Below are positions 42,350-51,178 of a stretch of 64,000 nucleotides of DNA, one piece after another. The notes beneath the pieces were generated by a model. That model ran no database searches. It was not told the DNA's origin and saw only the letters and a program-made list of their open reading frames with translations. Every line of letters starts with the position of its first letter. Position 1 is the first letter of the stretch. A program made the translations under genes and the position numbers. The DNA comes from JAFGDI01 sp963667715 (GTDB taxonomy: Bacteria > Planctomycetota > Phycisphaerae > Sedimentisphaerales > SM23-30), in assembly GCA_963667715.1 (NCBI GenBank), contig OY763926.1, forward strand, positions 1,860,001-1,924,000. The letters run 5' to 3'.

Positions 42350-43414
42350 TTAAAGAGATTTCTGATATTCTTCCCTGAGCTGATTGAACAGGGTTTCGAC
42401 CGAAACTACTTCTTTACATTTAAATGCATTTGACCCTGCAAAGGCAAACGCGTCCTGCAAATTACCCTTTGAGGCCTGATGCAGTACTTCCGCTATACAG
42501 TATGGCGCCTGCTTGAAATTACAGCTGCGCAAACACTGATATTTGCATTTGAACGGCAATCTCTCGCCGCTATTAATCCTTTTTACAAAGCCATTATTGA
42601 TAACCTTACCTGGTAAACCTACCGGGCTCTTTATCAATGCTATATCATCTTCGCCGGCATCTATATACATCTGCTTAAACGCCGGATCTACGTCGCACTC
42701 ATCTGTACATACAAACCTGGTCGCCATCTGCACTCCAGAAGCACCAAGCTTGAGAATTCCGGCTATATCGGCTCCGTCAAATATTCCGCCTGCTGCGATC
42801 ACTGGGATCGGGCTTTCATATTTGTTCGCTACCGGGATAACCTCTTCTATTATCTCTTCCAGACTCTTGGTCTTATCTGTCATGATATCGTCAAAATCAT
42901 ACCCCAAATGACCGCCGGCCTTAGGACCTTCTACGATCACCGCATCTGGAAGCTTATTATAGTCCTTCTTCCATTTCTTACATATCACGGATAATGCTCG
43001 ACCGGAAGAGACTATCGGAATCAACTTTATATCGCTATCGCCGGTTAACTGCGGCAGATTCAATGGCAAACCAGCTCCCGATATGATTACATCGGCTTTT
43101 TCTTCTACCGCTGTCCTCACCAGGGAATCATAGTCCGCTAGGGCGACCATTATATTGATCCCTATTATTCCTTTTGTTAAAGAACGTGCTTTGCGAATCT
43201 CTTCGATCAGCTGAACCTTATTCAGCTCCGAATACTTCGCCTTCGGATCTTCGGACATACCGCCAATACCGGCTGTAGCTATTACTCCTACACCGCCTTG
43301 ATTGGCTACTGCACTGGCCAGGCCGGCCAATGATATTCTTACACCCATGCCACCTTGTATTATCGGTGGATTGATCTTCAAATTGCCTATAGTTAAAGTT
43401 GGAAAATCTGGCAT
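42350..43414 (-). CDS. Nitronate monooxygenase / 2-nitropropane dioxygenase-like FMN enzyme
   Basis: 354 residues, a TIM-barrel flavoprotein. Visible are the opening P-P-I-I-Q-G-G-M-G-V, G-V-G-V-I-A-T-A-G-I-G, N-I-M-V-A-L, I-S-G-A-G-L-P, E-G-P-K-A-G-G-H-L-G, I-P-V-I-A-A-G-G-I-F-D-G and G-A-S-G-V-Q-M-A-T-R-F, which line the FMN site. The family oxidises nitronates or, in FabK-type members, reduces enoyl-ACP; which applies here cannot be read. A cysteine cluster near the C-terminus (C-K-Y-Q-C-L-R-S-C, then Y-C-I) is seen in many anaerobe members and might bind metal. It stands alone, upstream of a gap of about 500 bases shared with the divergent purA. Confidence 0.88.
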   Translation of the reverse strand: MPDFPTLTIGNLKINPPIIQGGMGVRISLAGLASAVANQGGVGVIATAGIGGMSEDPKAKYSELNKVQLIEEIRKARSLTKGIIGINIMVALADYDSLVRTAVEEKADVIISGAGLPLNLPQLTGDSDIKLIPIVSSGRALSVICKKWKKDYNKLPDAVIVEGPKAGGHLGYDFDDIMTDKTKSLEEIIEEVIPVANKYESPIPVIAAGGIFDGADIAGILKLGASGVQMATRFVCTDECDVDPAFKQMYIDAGEDDIALIKSPVGLPGKVINNGFVKRINSGERLPFKCKYQCLRSCNFKQAPYCIAEVLHQASKGNLQDAFAFAGSNAFKCKEVVSVETLFNQLREEYQKSL

Positions 43415-43806
43415 CTAATTATCTTAATTCGCTTGATTATATACTATCTGGTTCAATTTACTAGCTGGGGAAATAATTTAGGTCCAAAAGCGAATGTTGT
43501 AGTTCTGCCTTATTTTCCGCAACTCAATTTCCTATTATTTTCCGCTTTTTTGCAGAAAATAGAAAATTTCTTTTTTAATTTTATCTTCACCACTATACTT
43601 TCATATTCAATTAACTACTATTGTAACCGAATTTTCTATTGATGTAACAGAATTACGGATAAGCAGTTAGGTACGGTGGTAAATCTTGCTGTATGTAGCC
43701 TCTCATCTAAATTTTCAATCTGTTAATTCTAATTATACCGTTTCTTAAACTTAAGTCAATATCATCGTTGCGCTTTTTTTCTACTCTTCTGACATTTGCA
43801 AAAAAC

Positions 43807-43834
43807 TTGACCTTTTTACGCGTTATGTTATACT
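43807..43834 (+). promoter_or_regulatory. Sigma-70-type promoter of purA
   Basis: TTGACC (43807-43812) and TATACT (43829-43834) separated by 16 bases, about 85 bases upstream of the purA start. The rest of the 43415-43918 gap is AT-rich. I see no purine riboswitch fold or dispersed repeat there. Confidence 0.7.
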
Positions 43835-43918
43835 GTCTCGCTTGTGATTGTATAGTAGAAAGTGTTACTCGCTTTAGCAAACTATTTTTTTTAATCCACT
43901 TGAAATAAAAGGTTTAAG

Positions 43919-45205
43919 ATGAATTCTTGTGTAGTTGGCCTTCAATGGGGTGATGAAGGTAAAGGAAAGATTGTTGATATCCTCGGTGAAACTGCTGATC
44001 TTGTTGTTCGTTACAGTGGTGGTGCTAATGCCGGACATACCGTTATGCGTAATAAAAACGAAGATTCTTTTGCTCTTCACCTTATGCCTAGCGGAATTCT
44101 CAGGGAAAACACCCAGTGCCTTATCACTAACGGCGTAGTTCTAGATGCTGAAACCCTTATCGGTGAGATTAAAGGCCTTCAGGCCCGTGGAATTGATCCT
44201 ATGCCTAACCTGCTTATCTCTTGCAGGGCTCACCTGGTTATGCCTTATCACAAAAAACAGGATATTCTCAGCGAAGCCGCTCTCGGCAAGAAAAAGATCG
44301 GTACTACTGCTCGCGGTATTGGCCCTTGCTATGGCGATAAAGTAGCCAGATCGACCGCTCTCAGAGCTGCTGACCTGCTAAATCTCGACGTTATGGCTGA
44401 AAAACTCAAAAATATCATCGAACTTAAGAATAAAATGTTCGCTGCCGTTTGGGGCGATAATGAACCACTCGAATTTGAACCTATTTTCGAGCAGTGTAAA
44501 GTTTGGGCCGCTGAACTTGGTAATATTATTACTGATACTACCGCGGTTCTGCACAAGGCCTGGAAAGAAAATAAAAATATCCTCTTCGAAGGTGCTCAGG
44601 GTACTATGCTTGACCTGGACCACGGTACTTTCCCGTTTGTTACCTCTAGTAACGCCAGTGCTGTTGGCCTCTCGGCCGCTACCGGCGTACCGGCAAAGGC
44701 CGTTGACCGCTGGATCGGTGTCGCTAAAGCTTATAGCACCAGAGTAGGGGCTGGACCGTTCCCTAGCGAACAGGACAACGAAACTGGTGATTATATCCGT
44801 GAAAAGGGACATGAGTTCGGTACTACTACCGGTCGTCCTCGCCGTTGCGGTTGGTTTGACGCGGTTGCTGTCAAATACGCTATCGAGATCGGTGGCATAA
44901 ACGAAATCACTCTACAGCACGTTGACACTCTCAGCGGGCTAAAAGAGCTAAAGATATGTACCAGCTACACCATCGACGGCCAGAACGTAGATTTCTTCCC
45001 TGCTGAAGCTGAAGACCTTGAAAAGGTAGAGTGTGTTTACGAAACTCTACCTGGCTTTGAAGCTAATCTCCGTGATGTAACCGATTACGACCAGCTCCCA
45101 GTTGAGGCTAAAAACTACATTAAACGCCTCTCTGAACTGCTCGAAACCCCGATCTCTATGATCGGCGTCGGACCTGGCCGCGAACAGACCCTGACTGTAA
45201 AGTAA
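43919..45205 (+). CDS. purA: Adenylosuccinate synthetase
   Basis: 428 residues, full length for the family. It joins IMP and aspartate using GTP to give adenylosuccinate, the first committed step to AMP. The signature G-D-E-G-K-G-K at 11-17 contains the catalytic Asp and phosphate loop. Other landmarks are N-A-G-H-T-V, the G-T-T-A-R-G-I-G-P-C-Y segment, E-G-A-Q-G-T-M-L-D-L-D-H-G-T-F-P-F-V-T-S-S-N and T-T-T-G-R-P-R-R-C-G-W. The protein is cytoplasmic. A promoter lies about 85 bases upstream, a repeat hairpin begins right at the stop codon, and a strong terminator follows. Confidence 0.98.
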   Translation: MNSCVVGLQWGDEGKGKIVDILGETADLVVRYSGGANAGHTVMRNKNEDSFALHLMPSGILRENTQCLITNGVVLDAETLIGEIKGLQARGIDPMPNLLISCRAHLVMPYHKKQDILSEAALGKKKIGTTARGIGPCYGDKVARSTALRAADLLNLDVMAEKLKNIIELKNKMFAAVWGDNEPLEFEPIFEQCKVWAAELGNIITDTTAVLHKAWKENKNILFEGAQGTMLDLDHGTFPFVTSSNASAVGLSAATGVPAKAVDRWIGVAKAYSTRVGAGPFPSEQDNETGDYIREKGHEFGTTTGRPRRCGWFDAVAVKYAIEIGGINEITLQHVDTLSGLKELKICTSYTIDGQNVDFFPAEAEDLEKVECVYETLPGFEANLRDVTDYDQLPVEAKNYIKRLSELLETPISMIGVGPGREQTLTVK

Positions 45206-45243
45206 GTAGCACGAGTCCCGAAGCACATCGGGACTTGTGATTT
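45206..45243 (+). repeat. GTAGCAC-hairpin repeat, copy 2, abutting the purA stop
   Basis: Begins at the base after the stop codon. CGAGTCCCGA-AGCACA-TCGGGACTTG forms a stem of 9-10 bp, then TGATTTATAATGC. Nearly identical to 35851-35890 and 49781-49820. Confidence 0.7.
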
Positions 45244-45287
45244 ATAATGCAACATAGCATATAAAATAACAGTCGATAAAAACAACC

Positions 45288-45331
45288 AATTGCTACCTCT
45301 ATATACTATATTATAGAGGTAGCAATTTATT
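45288..45331 (+). terminator. Terminator of purA
   Basis: A perfect 16-bp stem (45288-45303 with 45312-45327, core TTGCTACCTCTATA) with an 8-base loop and a short TATTAAAT tail. It follows the stop codon by 83 bases. Being symmetrical and A/T-flanked, it could also work in the other direction. Confidence 0.75.
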
Positions 45332-45360
45332 AAATATAGTTATTATTCACATTTGCTTCG

Positions 45361-45412
45361 CTTTAAAATAGCGTCCGCCTGGGCGGACACCTGAGCTTGT
45401 TACTTGTTACTA
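45361..45412 (+). repeat. Dispersed repeat, hairpin + tail family, copy 7
   Basis: GTCCGCCTGGGCGGAC is an almost perfect stem here (GTCCGCC/GGCGGAC), followed by ACCTGAGCTTGTTACTTGTTAC. This is the clearest example of the family's variable stem and constant tail. Confidence 0.7.
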
Positions 45413-45520
45413 ATCAGTGTGCCCTAAAGCTCTGCTTTACGATTAAAGCTAACACTGTGAACACTTATATAAATAAATACCCAGACAATCGCATTGTCTT
45501 GCATTTCAGGAACAGAACCC

Positions 45521-46273
45521 ATGACCGAAGCTAACGAAAACCTGCATCCGCTGATTGGTATTCCTTACGAAAAGATCCCTCGTCATATCGCGATTATTAT
45601 GGACGGTAACGGCCGCTGGGCACAGGCTCAGGGCAAACCTCGTCTCGAAGGTCACGCCACCGGCAGTACCTCGGTACGTCGTACTATCGTCGATTGTGCC
45701 GATCTGGGTATTGACGCTCTTACCCTCTATTCTTTTAGTACCGAGAACTGGCGTCGCCCTAAAGAGGAGATTGCCGGCCTTATGCAGCTTTATGCTAAGT
45801 ATCTCGTTGAAGAGCGGCCTACTATTATGAGCAAGAACATCAGGGTTCGTCACGTTGGCCTTGAAGATAATCTACCCGATTTCGTTCTCAAAGAGCTTCA
45901 CGAGACTATCGAGCTCAGTAAAAACAATACCGGCATGACTTTCTGCCTGGCCCTGAACTATTCCGGCCGTGCAGAACTTACCCACGCCTTTCAGGGGATC
46001 GCTAAAAAGGTTGCTTCTGGCGAATTGGCTCCTGCCGATATCACCGAAGAACTTATCAGTGACAGCCTCGACACTGGCGGCTTACCGGACCCGGACCTGC
46101 TTATCCGCACCTCCGGCGAAATGCGTATCAGTAACTACCTCCTATGGCAGATCGCCTACGCTGAGTTCTACGTAACTGATATCCACTGGCCAGACTTCGA
46201 CACCAAAGCTCTACACGAAGCTATTATAGCCTTCTCAAAAAGAAACCGCAGATTCGGCGGCCTAAATAAATAA
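45521..46273 (+). CDS. uppS: Undecaprenyl diphosphate synthase (cis-prenyltransferase)
   Basis: 250 residues from ATG 45521, with AGGAAC upstream; a TTG at 45494 is in frame but unnecessary. The substrate motif I-M-D-G-N-G-R-W-A-Q lies near 27-36. Also visible are G-H-A-T-G, L-T-L-Y-S-F-S-T-E-N-W-R-R-P, the A-L-N-Y-S-G-R segment and P-D-P-D-L-L-I-R-T-S-G-E-M-R-I-S-N-Y-L-L-W-Q. It condenses isopentenyl diphosphate units onto farnesyl diphosphate to make the C55 lipid carrier for peptidoglycan and surface glycans. cdsA follows 70 bases downstream, the common bacterial uppS-cdsA order. Its stop codon overlaps a hairpin repeat. Confidence 0.97.
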   Translation: MTEANENLHPLIGIPYEKIPRHIAIIMDGNGRWAQAQGKPRLEGHATGSTSVRRTIVDCADLGIDALTLYSFSTENWRRPKEEIAGLMQLYAKYLVEERPTIMSKNIRVRHVGLEDNLPDFVLKELHETIELSKNNTGMTFCLALNYSGRAELTHAFQGIAKKVASGELAPADITEELISDSLDTGGLPDPDLLIRTSGEMRISNYLLWQIAYAEFYVTDIHWPDFDTKALHEAIIAFSKRNRRFGGLNK

Positions 46274-46302
46274 CTCAAACTGACCATAGGCCAACTTGAG
46301 TT
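46272..46302. repeat. AACTCAAACTGACC hairpin at the uppS stop codon
   Basis: AACTCAAACTGACCA and CCAACTTGAGTT pair around TAGG, with the left arm starting inside the TAA stop, exactly as at 7111. It lies inside the probable uppS-cdsA transcript, so it is unlikely to be a full terminator. Confidence 0.6.
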
Positions 46303-46343
46303 AACCTTTTACTTTTAACCTTTTTACCTTTTACTAAATTACA

Positions 46344-47240
46344 ATGGACGCAAAACACGCAAAAAGACTTACCTTTGGTACTCTCCTTTCCGCTGCTTTA
46401 GTTGGCGGCTTGATCTATGAAGGGATCTTCAGCTCTAAACATATGGAAATGGGCATCAGCGGCTTTTTGCTTGCTATTGTCATTATGATCATCGGAATTT
46501 TCAGTATCTTTGAATTCAGAAAGTTCGCCGCCGGCAGGGGGGTAAAGGTTTTCGCCTTTGCCGCTATTCTACCTTTTATCTGCCTGATCTTATTACCCTT
46601 CCATCGTATAAATCCAGCACCCCAGATTTCGCTCGGCCTCATCGTTATGCTATGCTTCCTCCTGGCCAGTTTCCAGCAAATGCTCAAATTCGCTTATCAG
46701 GGTGCTATCGCAAATATCGCTACAACCGTTTTCACCTTTATTTATCTTGGTTTCGGCGGTTATTTCCTGCTCCAGCTCCGGCTCATGGACCAGTACGCCT
46801 CCGACCTCGCCGGCCAGTCTGGTTTCATTATTACTTTCCTCGCAGTCGTAAAGGGTACCGATATCGGCGCCTATCTCGTCGGTCGTACCTTCGGGAAACA
46901 TAAGATTATACCTTCTATCAGCCCCGGCAAAAGCTGGGAAGGGCTCGTAGGAGGCTTTATCTTCTCCGCTGCCATCGCCGCTGGTCTGGGCCATTATCTT
47001 TTCGACCTTATCACTGTAAATCAGGCTATCGCCTTTGGCCTTATTCTTTGCGTCTACGGCCAATTCGGCGACCTTGTTGAGAGCACTTTCAAACGCGACG
47101 CTGGCCTAAAAGACTCCGCCAGCCTCATACCAGAGTTCGGCGGTTTCCTCGACCTTATCGATTCTCCTTTTTTCGCCGCACCACTCGGCTGGGTACTATT
47201 CACCGGCATGACAATAAGCTGGGAAAAACTTCTGGTCTGA
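46344..47240 (+). CDS. cdsA: Phosphatidate cytidylyltransferase (CDP-diacylglycerol synthase)
   Basis: 298 residues with about eight membrane segments. The C-terminal signature is S-T-F-K-R-D-A-G-L-K-D-S-A-S-L-I-P-E-F-G-G-F-L-D-L-I-D-S, which matches the CdsA pattern (S-x-x-K-R-x4-K-D ... G-G-x-x-D-x-x-D), although the usual H-G-G-x-x-D-R is changed to F-G-G-x-x-D-L. Another conserved stretch is V-K-G-T-D-I-G-A-Y-L-V-G-R-T-F-G-K-H-K-I-I-P-S-I-S-P-G-K-S-W-E-G. It makes CDP-diacylglycerol from phosphatidic acid and CTP, the branch point of phospholipid synthesis. It follows uppS and is followed, 50 bases on, by an unrelated galactanase gene. Confidence 0.93.
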   Translation: MDAKHAKRLTFGTLLSAALVGGLIYEGIFSSKHMEMGISGFLLAIVIMIIGIFSIFEFRKFAAGRGVKVFAFAAILPFICLILLPFHRINPAPQISLGLIVMLCFLLASFQQMLKFAYQGAIANIATTVFTFIYLGFGGYFLLQLRLMDQYASDLAGQSGFIITFLAVVKGTDIGAYLVGRTFGKHKIIPSISPGKSWEGLVGGFIFSAAIAAGLGHYLFDLITVNQAIAFGLILCVYGQFGDLVESTFKRDAGLKDSASLIPEFGGFLDLIDSPFFAAPLGWVLFTGMTISWEKLLV

Positions 47241-47290
47241 CCAAAACTTGTTTATTACGACATATTACTCTTGGTTGCGGGGCAATTGAT

Positions 47291-48433
47291 ATGCAGTTAA
47301 AAAGAATATCTGTTTTAACTCTATACCTGTTGAGCTTGTTCTGTAGTTCCGGCATTGCCGCTGACACAGACTCTACCAAATCCCCAACAGCCAATACCGC
47401 ACCCTCCAGCACTTTTTTCGTGGGTGCTGACCTTTCCCTTTTACAGTATATACAGGATCACAGTATCGAATTTCGACAGAATGATTCGGTTATCGACCCA
47501 CTACAGATTTTCCATGACAATGGTTGTAATATAGTGCGTCTCCGGCTATTCGTCGCCCCGGATAATACCGCCGGCCAGGTCAATACTCTCCCATATACCA
47601 TAAAGCTTGCCAAGCGTGTCAAACAGGCTAATATGGCTTTTATGCTCGATTTACACTATTCTGATAAATGGGCAGACCCTGCCCACCAGCAAATTCCCGC
47701 AAAGTGGCAGTCGCTCTCACCTGACAACCTTACCGACGAAATTGCCAAATATACCACTAGTGTATTAGCCGCCTTCGATCATGAAAACTGTTATCCCCAG
47801 ATAGTTGCTGTTGGTAATGAAATAACCAATGGCATGCTCTGGCCCGCCGCCGGTCCACTTAAAAGTGATAAAGATTGGGACTTTTTCGCCTCTATTCTCA
47901 ATATCGCCCTGAAAGCCGTTAGGGATTATCCCGCATCTTCTACTACCCGGACCATGATTCATATCGACTGTGGCGGTGATAAAGATCGATCACTTTGGTT
48001 CTTCAATAACCTTAAAAAACGCAATGTCGATTTCGATCTGATCGGCCTTTCATACTATCCCTTCTGGCATGGTACTCTTAGCTCATTACAGACCAATATG
48101 ACCTCTCTTGCCGATACTTTCCATAAAGATATTATGATAGTAGAAACCGCTTATAACTGCAGGGGCCCAAAGGACACCACGCTGGAATTCCCCGAAACCC
48201 TTCAGGGCCAAAAAGACTTCCTGACCGCTCTCATTAAAATCGTAAGATCAGCCCCCAACAATTCCGGCAGAGGCGTTATATACTGGGCTCCGGAATGGAT
48301 CGCCGGCAATAAATGGAACGATACCAACTGGAACTATTCTCTGGAATCCAGAGCCCTATTCGAAAACGACACAACCCCACGCCCAGCCCTAAAAGCCCTA
48401 ACCCCCAACCCCAGCGCAAGAGTTCCCGATTAA
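47291..48433 (+). CDS. Secreted GH53 endo-beta-1,4-galactanase (arabinogalactan)
   Basis: 380 residues. A signal peptide (ends S-G-I-A-A-D) and a Ser/Thr/Pro linker precede a compact GH53 barrel starting F-F-V-G-A-D-L-S. Landmarks are R-L-R-L-F-V-A-P near 83-90, D-L-H-Y-S-D-K-W-A-D-P near 120-130, the acid/base E177 in V-A-V-G-N-E-I and the nucleophile E285 in M-I-V-E-T-A-Y. The family cuts beta-1,4-galactan side chains of pectin. No dockerin tail is present. It is the only pectin-type enzyme in the window and stands apart from the GH2/GH130/GH3 cluster, just downstream of cdsA. Confident family call. Confidence 0.93.
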   Translation: MQLKRISVLTLYLLSLFCSSGIAADTDSTKSPTANTAPSSTFFVGADLSLLQYIQDHSIEFRQNDSVIDPLQIFHDNGCNIVRLRLFVAPDNTAGQVNTLPYTIKLAKRVKQANMAFMLDLHYSDKWADPAHQQIPAKWQSLSPDNLTDEIAKYTTSVLAAFDHENCYPQIVAVGNEITNGMLWPAAGPLKSDKDWDFFASILNIALKAVRDYPASSTTRTMIHIDCGGDKDRSLWFFNNLKKRNVDFDLIGLSYYPFWHGTLSSLQTNMTSLADTFHKDIMIVETAYNCRGPKDTTLEFPETLQGQKDFLTALIKIVRSAPNNSGRGVIYWAPEWIAGNKWNDTNWNYSLESRALFENDTTPRPALKALTPNPSARVPD

Positions 48434-48825
48434 TCGGATTCTTTAGTCTTCTACCTTACTTTCCAACCAAACCTATAAACTCCTTAACACTTTACTCCGC
48501 CAACCATCTCATTAACTTTTTAAATCTTCTCTTCTTCCTCTTAGCCTAAATATCCTTGCATCCTAGCAATAAATTCTTCTTCTTATCCTCTTCAATCAAT
48601 CCTATCATCATCTAATCCCTGCAAAAAAATATCATAATGCCAACATCTCACCCCAACCCTCCAATCGCCAACCAAATCTTTGCGACTTCGCGTCTTTGCG
48701 TTAAAATCTTAATTCTCTTCTTACATAAAACTATTGGTTGCAGCTCGACCGCCCTAAGTAAATTGATCAATCAGCAGTTTGCCCCAGCAAACACAAATAT
48801 AAAGATCAGTGGATGAAAACTCAGA
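48412..48825 (+). repeat. Composite intergenic repeat block 1
   Basis: 48415-48473: GCAAGAGTTCCCGATTAATC-type palindrome and CTTTAGTCTTCTACC. Then TATCCTTGCATCC...AGCAATAAATTCTTCTTC, CTCACCCCAACCC and 48676-48716 with TTTGCGACTTCGCGTCTTTG. The whole of 48415-48720 is repeated at 50781-51100. 48766-48825 is a third 'CAGTTTGCCCCAGCAAAC ... GATCAGTGGATGAAAA' repeat. There is no gene in 48434-49012. Confidence 0.7.
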
Positions 48826-49012
48826 GTTTCACCTGAATTAACCATCAGGTCTAAAACTGGATTTTAAATTATTATTTACTATTTATAGAAATCCCCTTCA
48901 CTTCTGCATATCATCTAATATAGCCTTTTATAACTGCCGTTGGGGATGCCTGCTGGGTTTTCTAACGCCTTGCCCCTGACCTCTCGTACCTTTTTAACAA
49001 ATGAGGTGACAC

Positions 49013-49780
49013 ATGTTCTTTATTAAAAGATCTTCTATTATTGTATTGTCAATTTTACTTTTCACTACTGCTTTATGTGCCAATCCTACCAAACCCGTTA
49101 TCGATGGCGGCTCAAACCCGATAAAAGGCTGGTCTCGTGACGGTAACGGCAAAATAAAGATAAACGTCTGGCTCGATAGCTTAAACGCCGAACAGAAAAG
49201 GGTGTTCAAACTCGCTATGGACCAGTGGATAAACTGGAAAACGGCCGATACTTCTCTCTCAGAATCAAACTACGGCAAGAAAAATAAAGATGTTATGACC
49301 GGCGAAGACCAGGCCCCAGGCCAATCAGGAAGAAACCTCTCCGGTACAGACGTTAACGGCATGGAACAGCTTTACAAAGATACCTCGATCGAGGTGTCTT
49401 ATGTCAATACTGAAGCTGAGTCAAACTATAAGGTTTACCTCACAAATGAAACTTCTTTCGGTGACGGCAGATGGTTTGAAACTACAGGCGACGATTATAT
49501 CGATAGGGGGCAGGTACAGATTGTCAAAGATCTGCCACCCGGATATTCTTGGTACTATGTAAAAGACTCTGACGGTGACGGTAAAATAACAAATAAAGAC
49601 ACCGACGGCACACAGCTTATCAGCCACTACGGCTCAAAATACGACTACTACTCTCTGGTAAAACATGAGATCGGACACACACTAGGCTTCCTACATTCTG
49701 AAATTGTACCAGCTCCCTCAGCCATGTTCCTGGCCCTGATCGGTACACTCGCCGCATCAAAAATAAGAAAACACCCATAA
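49013..49780 (+). CDS. Exported zincin-like metalloprotease with PEP-CTERM-like tail
   Basis: 255 residues; AGGTGACAC precedes the ATG. The signal peptide (M-F-F-I-K-R-S-S-I-I-V-L..., ending L-C-A-N) is followed by a matrixin-like region with W-L-D-S-L and an acidic loop D-S-D-G-D-G-K-I-T-N-K-D-T-D-G that may bind calcium. The zinc motif H-E-I-G-H-T-L-G-F-L-H is at 218-228. Only 27 residues follow it: V-P-A-P-S then a hydrophobic segment and K-I-R-K-H, a PEP-CTERM-like sorting tail with A for E. The Met-turn region normally found beyond the zinc motif is therefore missing or reduced to S-A-M, so the enzyme may be inactive or its domain truncated. A repeat hairpin begins directly after the stop codon. 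Confidence 0.7.
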   Translation: MFFIKRSSIIVLSILLFTTALCANPTKPVIDGGSNPIKGWSRDGNGKIKINVWLDSLNAEQKRVFKLAMDQWINWKTADTSLSESNYGKKNKDVMTGEDQAPGQSGRNLSGTDVNGMEQLYKDTSIEVSYVNTEAESNYKVYLTNETSFGDGRWFETTGDDYIDRGQVQIVKDLPPGYSWYYVKDSDGDGKITNKDTDGTQLISHYGSKYDYYSLVKHEIGHTLGFLHSEIVPAPSAMFLALIGTLAASKIRKHP

Positions 49781-50020
49781 GTAGCACAAGTTACGAAGCA
49801 CATCGGGACTTGTGATTCGTAGTATAACTTTGCCAACCAACCTCTACTAGCAAGAGTTCCCGATTAATCGGGTTCTTTAGTCTTCTACCTTACTTTCCAA
49901 CCAAACCTCAAACATCCAAACACCAAACATCGCCAACCATCTCTTTGCGACTTAGCGTCTTTGCGTCAAATTCTTTCTTCTTCTTCTCACTTTGCACTCT
50001 GTACTTTGCACTTCTCACTT
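49781..50020 (+). repeat. Composite intergenic repeat block 2
   Basis: 49781-49845: GTAGCACAAG hairpin family, copy 3, starting at the base after the protease stop. 49850-49908: CAAGAGTTCCCGATTAATCG family. 49936-49975: TTTGCGACTTAGCGTCTTTG family. 49978-50020: pyrimidine-rich CACTTTGCACTCTGTACTTTG units. All read plus although the next gene is on the minus strand. Confidence 0.7.
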
Positions 50021-50024
50021 ACGA

Positions 50025-50699
50025 CTAATCAATCAACAACTCTTCCGCTATCACCGCTATCTTAGCCGTCAAAGCATCAAACCTGTTCCCCAGATATCCA
50101 CTCGCCGCCAATGCCGGTATCGCAACCGCCATACCCCATAGCGTTGTCACCAGTGCATTAGATATACCACCCGCCAGATCAGGCGGCTGCGGCCGACCGC
50201 CAGCTTCGACGATCCCGTTAAACGCCTGGATCATACCCCAGACCGTTCCGAACAATCCGATCATAGGTGCTATATTACCGATTATATTCAGCCATTCCAG
50301 CTTCCGGAAAAACTCTCCTCGTTCATCTTCGATTATCTCCACCATCGCATTTTCCATCGCATCATGGCTGATCGTACGCTCATTCAGACCTGCCCGCAGC
50401 ACTCGCGACAGTACACAGTTATTATTCTTTAGTAGCTCCAGGCAGCTATGATGATTCTTATGCTTAAGATGTTCTCGCACATCTTTTATCAGCGACTGAC
50501 TATAGAATCTGCCCGTACGGATATTTATCCCGATCTGGATTATCAGGTGCATTGTTATTATACTCAATCCCAGCAGCGGCCAGATCAGCCAGCCACCTGC
50601 AAAGAAAAACTTATCCAGATTACTACTAGCCGTCTCACCAGCAAAAGCACTAGACACCGCCAGCAAAGCAATAACAACAACATTTCTACCAATTCTCAT
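50025..50699 (-). CDS. MotA/TolQ/ExbB-type proton channel protein
   Basis: 224 residues. A cleavable-looking N-terminal segment (ending S-S-A-F-A-G) is followed by a first membrane span at about 35-57, a cytoplasmic loop with C-V-L-S-R-V-L-R-A-G, and two spans near 140-165 and 180-205. The conserved ExbB/TolQ segments N-I-A-P-M-I-G-L-F-G-T-V-W-G-M-I and L-W-G-M-A-V-A-I-P-A-L-A-A are clear. Such proteins form an ion channel with ExbD/TolR and energise TonB/Tol systems. No ExbD/TolR, TonB or receptor gene lies beside it: downstream are only repeats, and upstream an ABC ATPase. It is thus an orphan in this window. Confidence 0.9.
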   Translation of the reverse strand: MRIGRNVVVIALLAVSSAFAGETASSNLDKFFFAGGWLIWPLLGLSIITMHLIIQIGINIRTGRFYSQSLIKDVREHLKHKNHHSCLELLKNNNCVLSRVLRAGLNERTISHDAMENAMVEIIEDERGEFFRKLEWLNIIGNIAPMIGLFGTVWGMIQAFNGIVEAGGRPQPPDLAGGISNALVTTLWGMAVAIPALAASGYLGNRFDALTAKIAVIAEELLID

Positions 50700-50780
50700 A
50701 TAATAATTCTTCCAATACCCAAATCGAATTCATAATTCCAATTTAATTATTTTAATCTACACCTAAAACCAACTACCCCC

Positions 50781-51175
50781 AGCGCAAGAGTTCCCGATTA
50801 ATCGGGTTCTCAAGTCCTCTTCCTTATTTTCCAATCATATAAATAAACTCTCTAGCGCCGAACCCCGCCAACCATCTCCTATACTCTTTAAATCTTATCT
50901 TCGTCCTCTTATCCTAAATATCCTTGCATCCTTGCAATAAATTCTTTTTCTTATCCTCTTCAATCAATCCTACCATCCTCAAATCCCTGCAAAAGCATAT
51001 TCATAATGCCATCATCTCACCCCAACCCCCAATCGCCAACCATCTCTTTGCGACTTCGCGCCTTTGCGTTAAAACTCTTAATCCTCTTCTTACATTTTCT
51101 TCTTTAATCAGCCTCGTCCGCAGGGCGAAACCAGAGCTTATTTCTTTTTTCTTATTTCTTATTTCTCGCCTTAAA
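50781..51175 (+). repeat. Composite intergenic repeat block 3 (duplicate of block 1) plus heptamer family copy 8
   Basis: 50781-51100 repeats 48415-48720 in the same orientation and with the same internal order: CCCGATTAATCGGG palindrome, TATCCTTGCATCCTTGCAA, CTCACCCCAACC, CTTTGCGACTTCGCG. 51109-51172 is another hairpin + tail repeat (CGTCCGCAGGGCGAAACCAGAGCTTATTTC). No gene is present between 50700 and 51178. Confidence 0.7.
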
Positions 51176-51178
51176 CTA

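Noticed and set aside
43415..43918. Purine riboswitch ahead of purA
   Set aside because: I could not find the three-way junction pattern or an expression-platform hairpin; only a standard promoter is visible.
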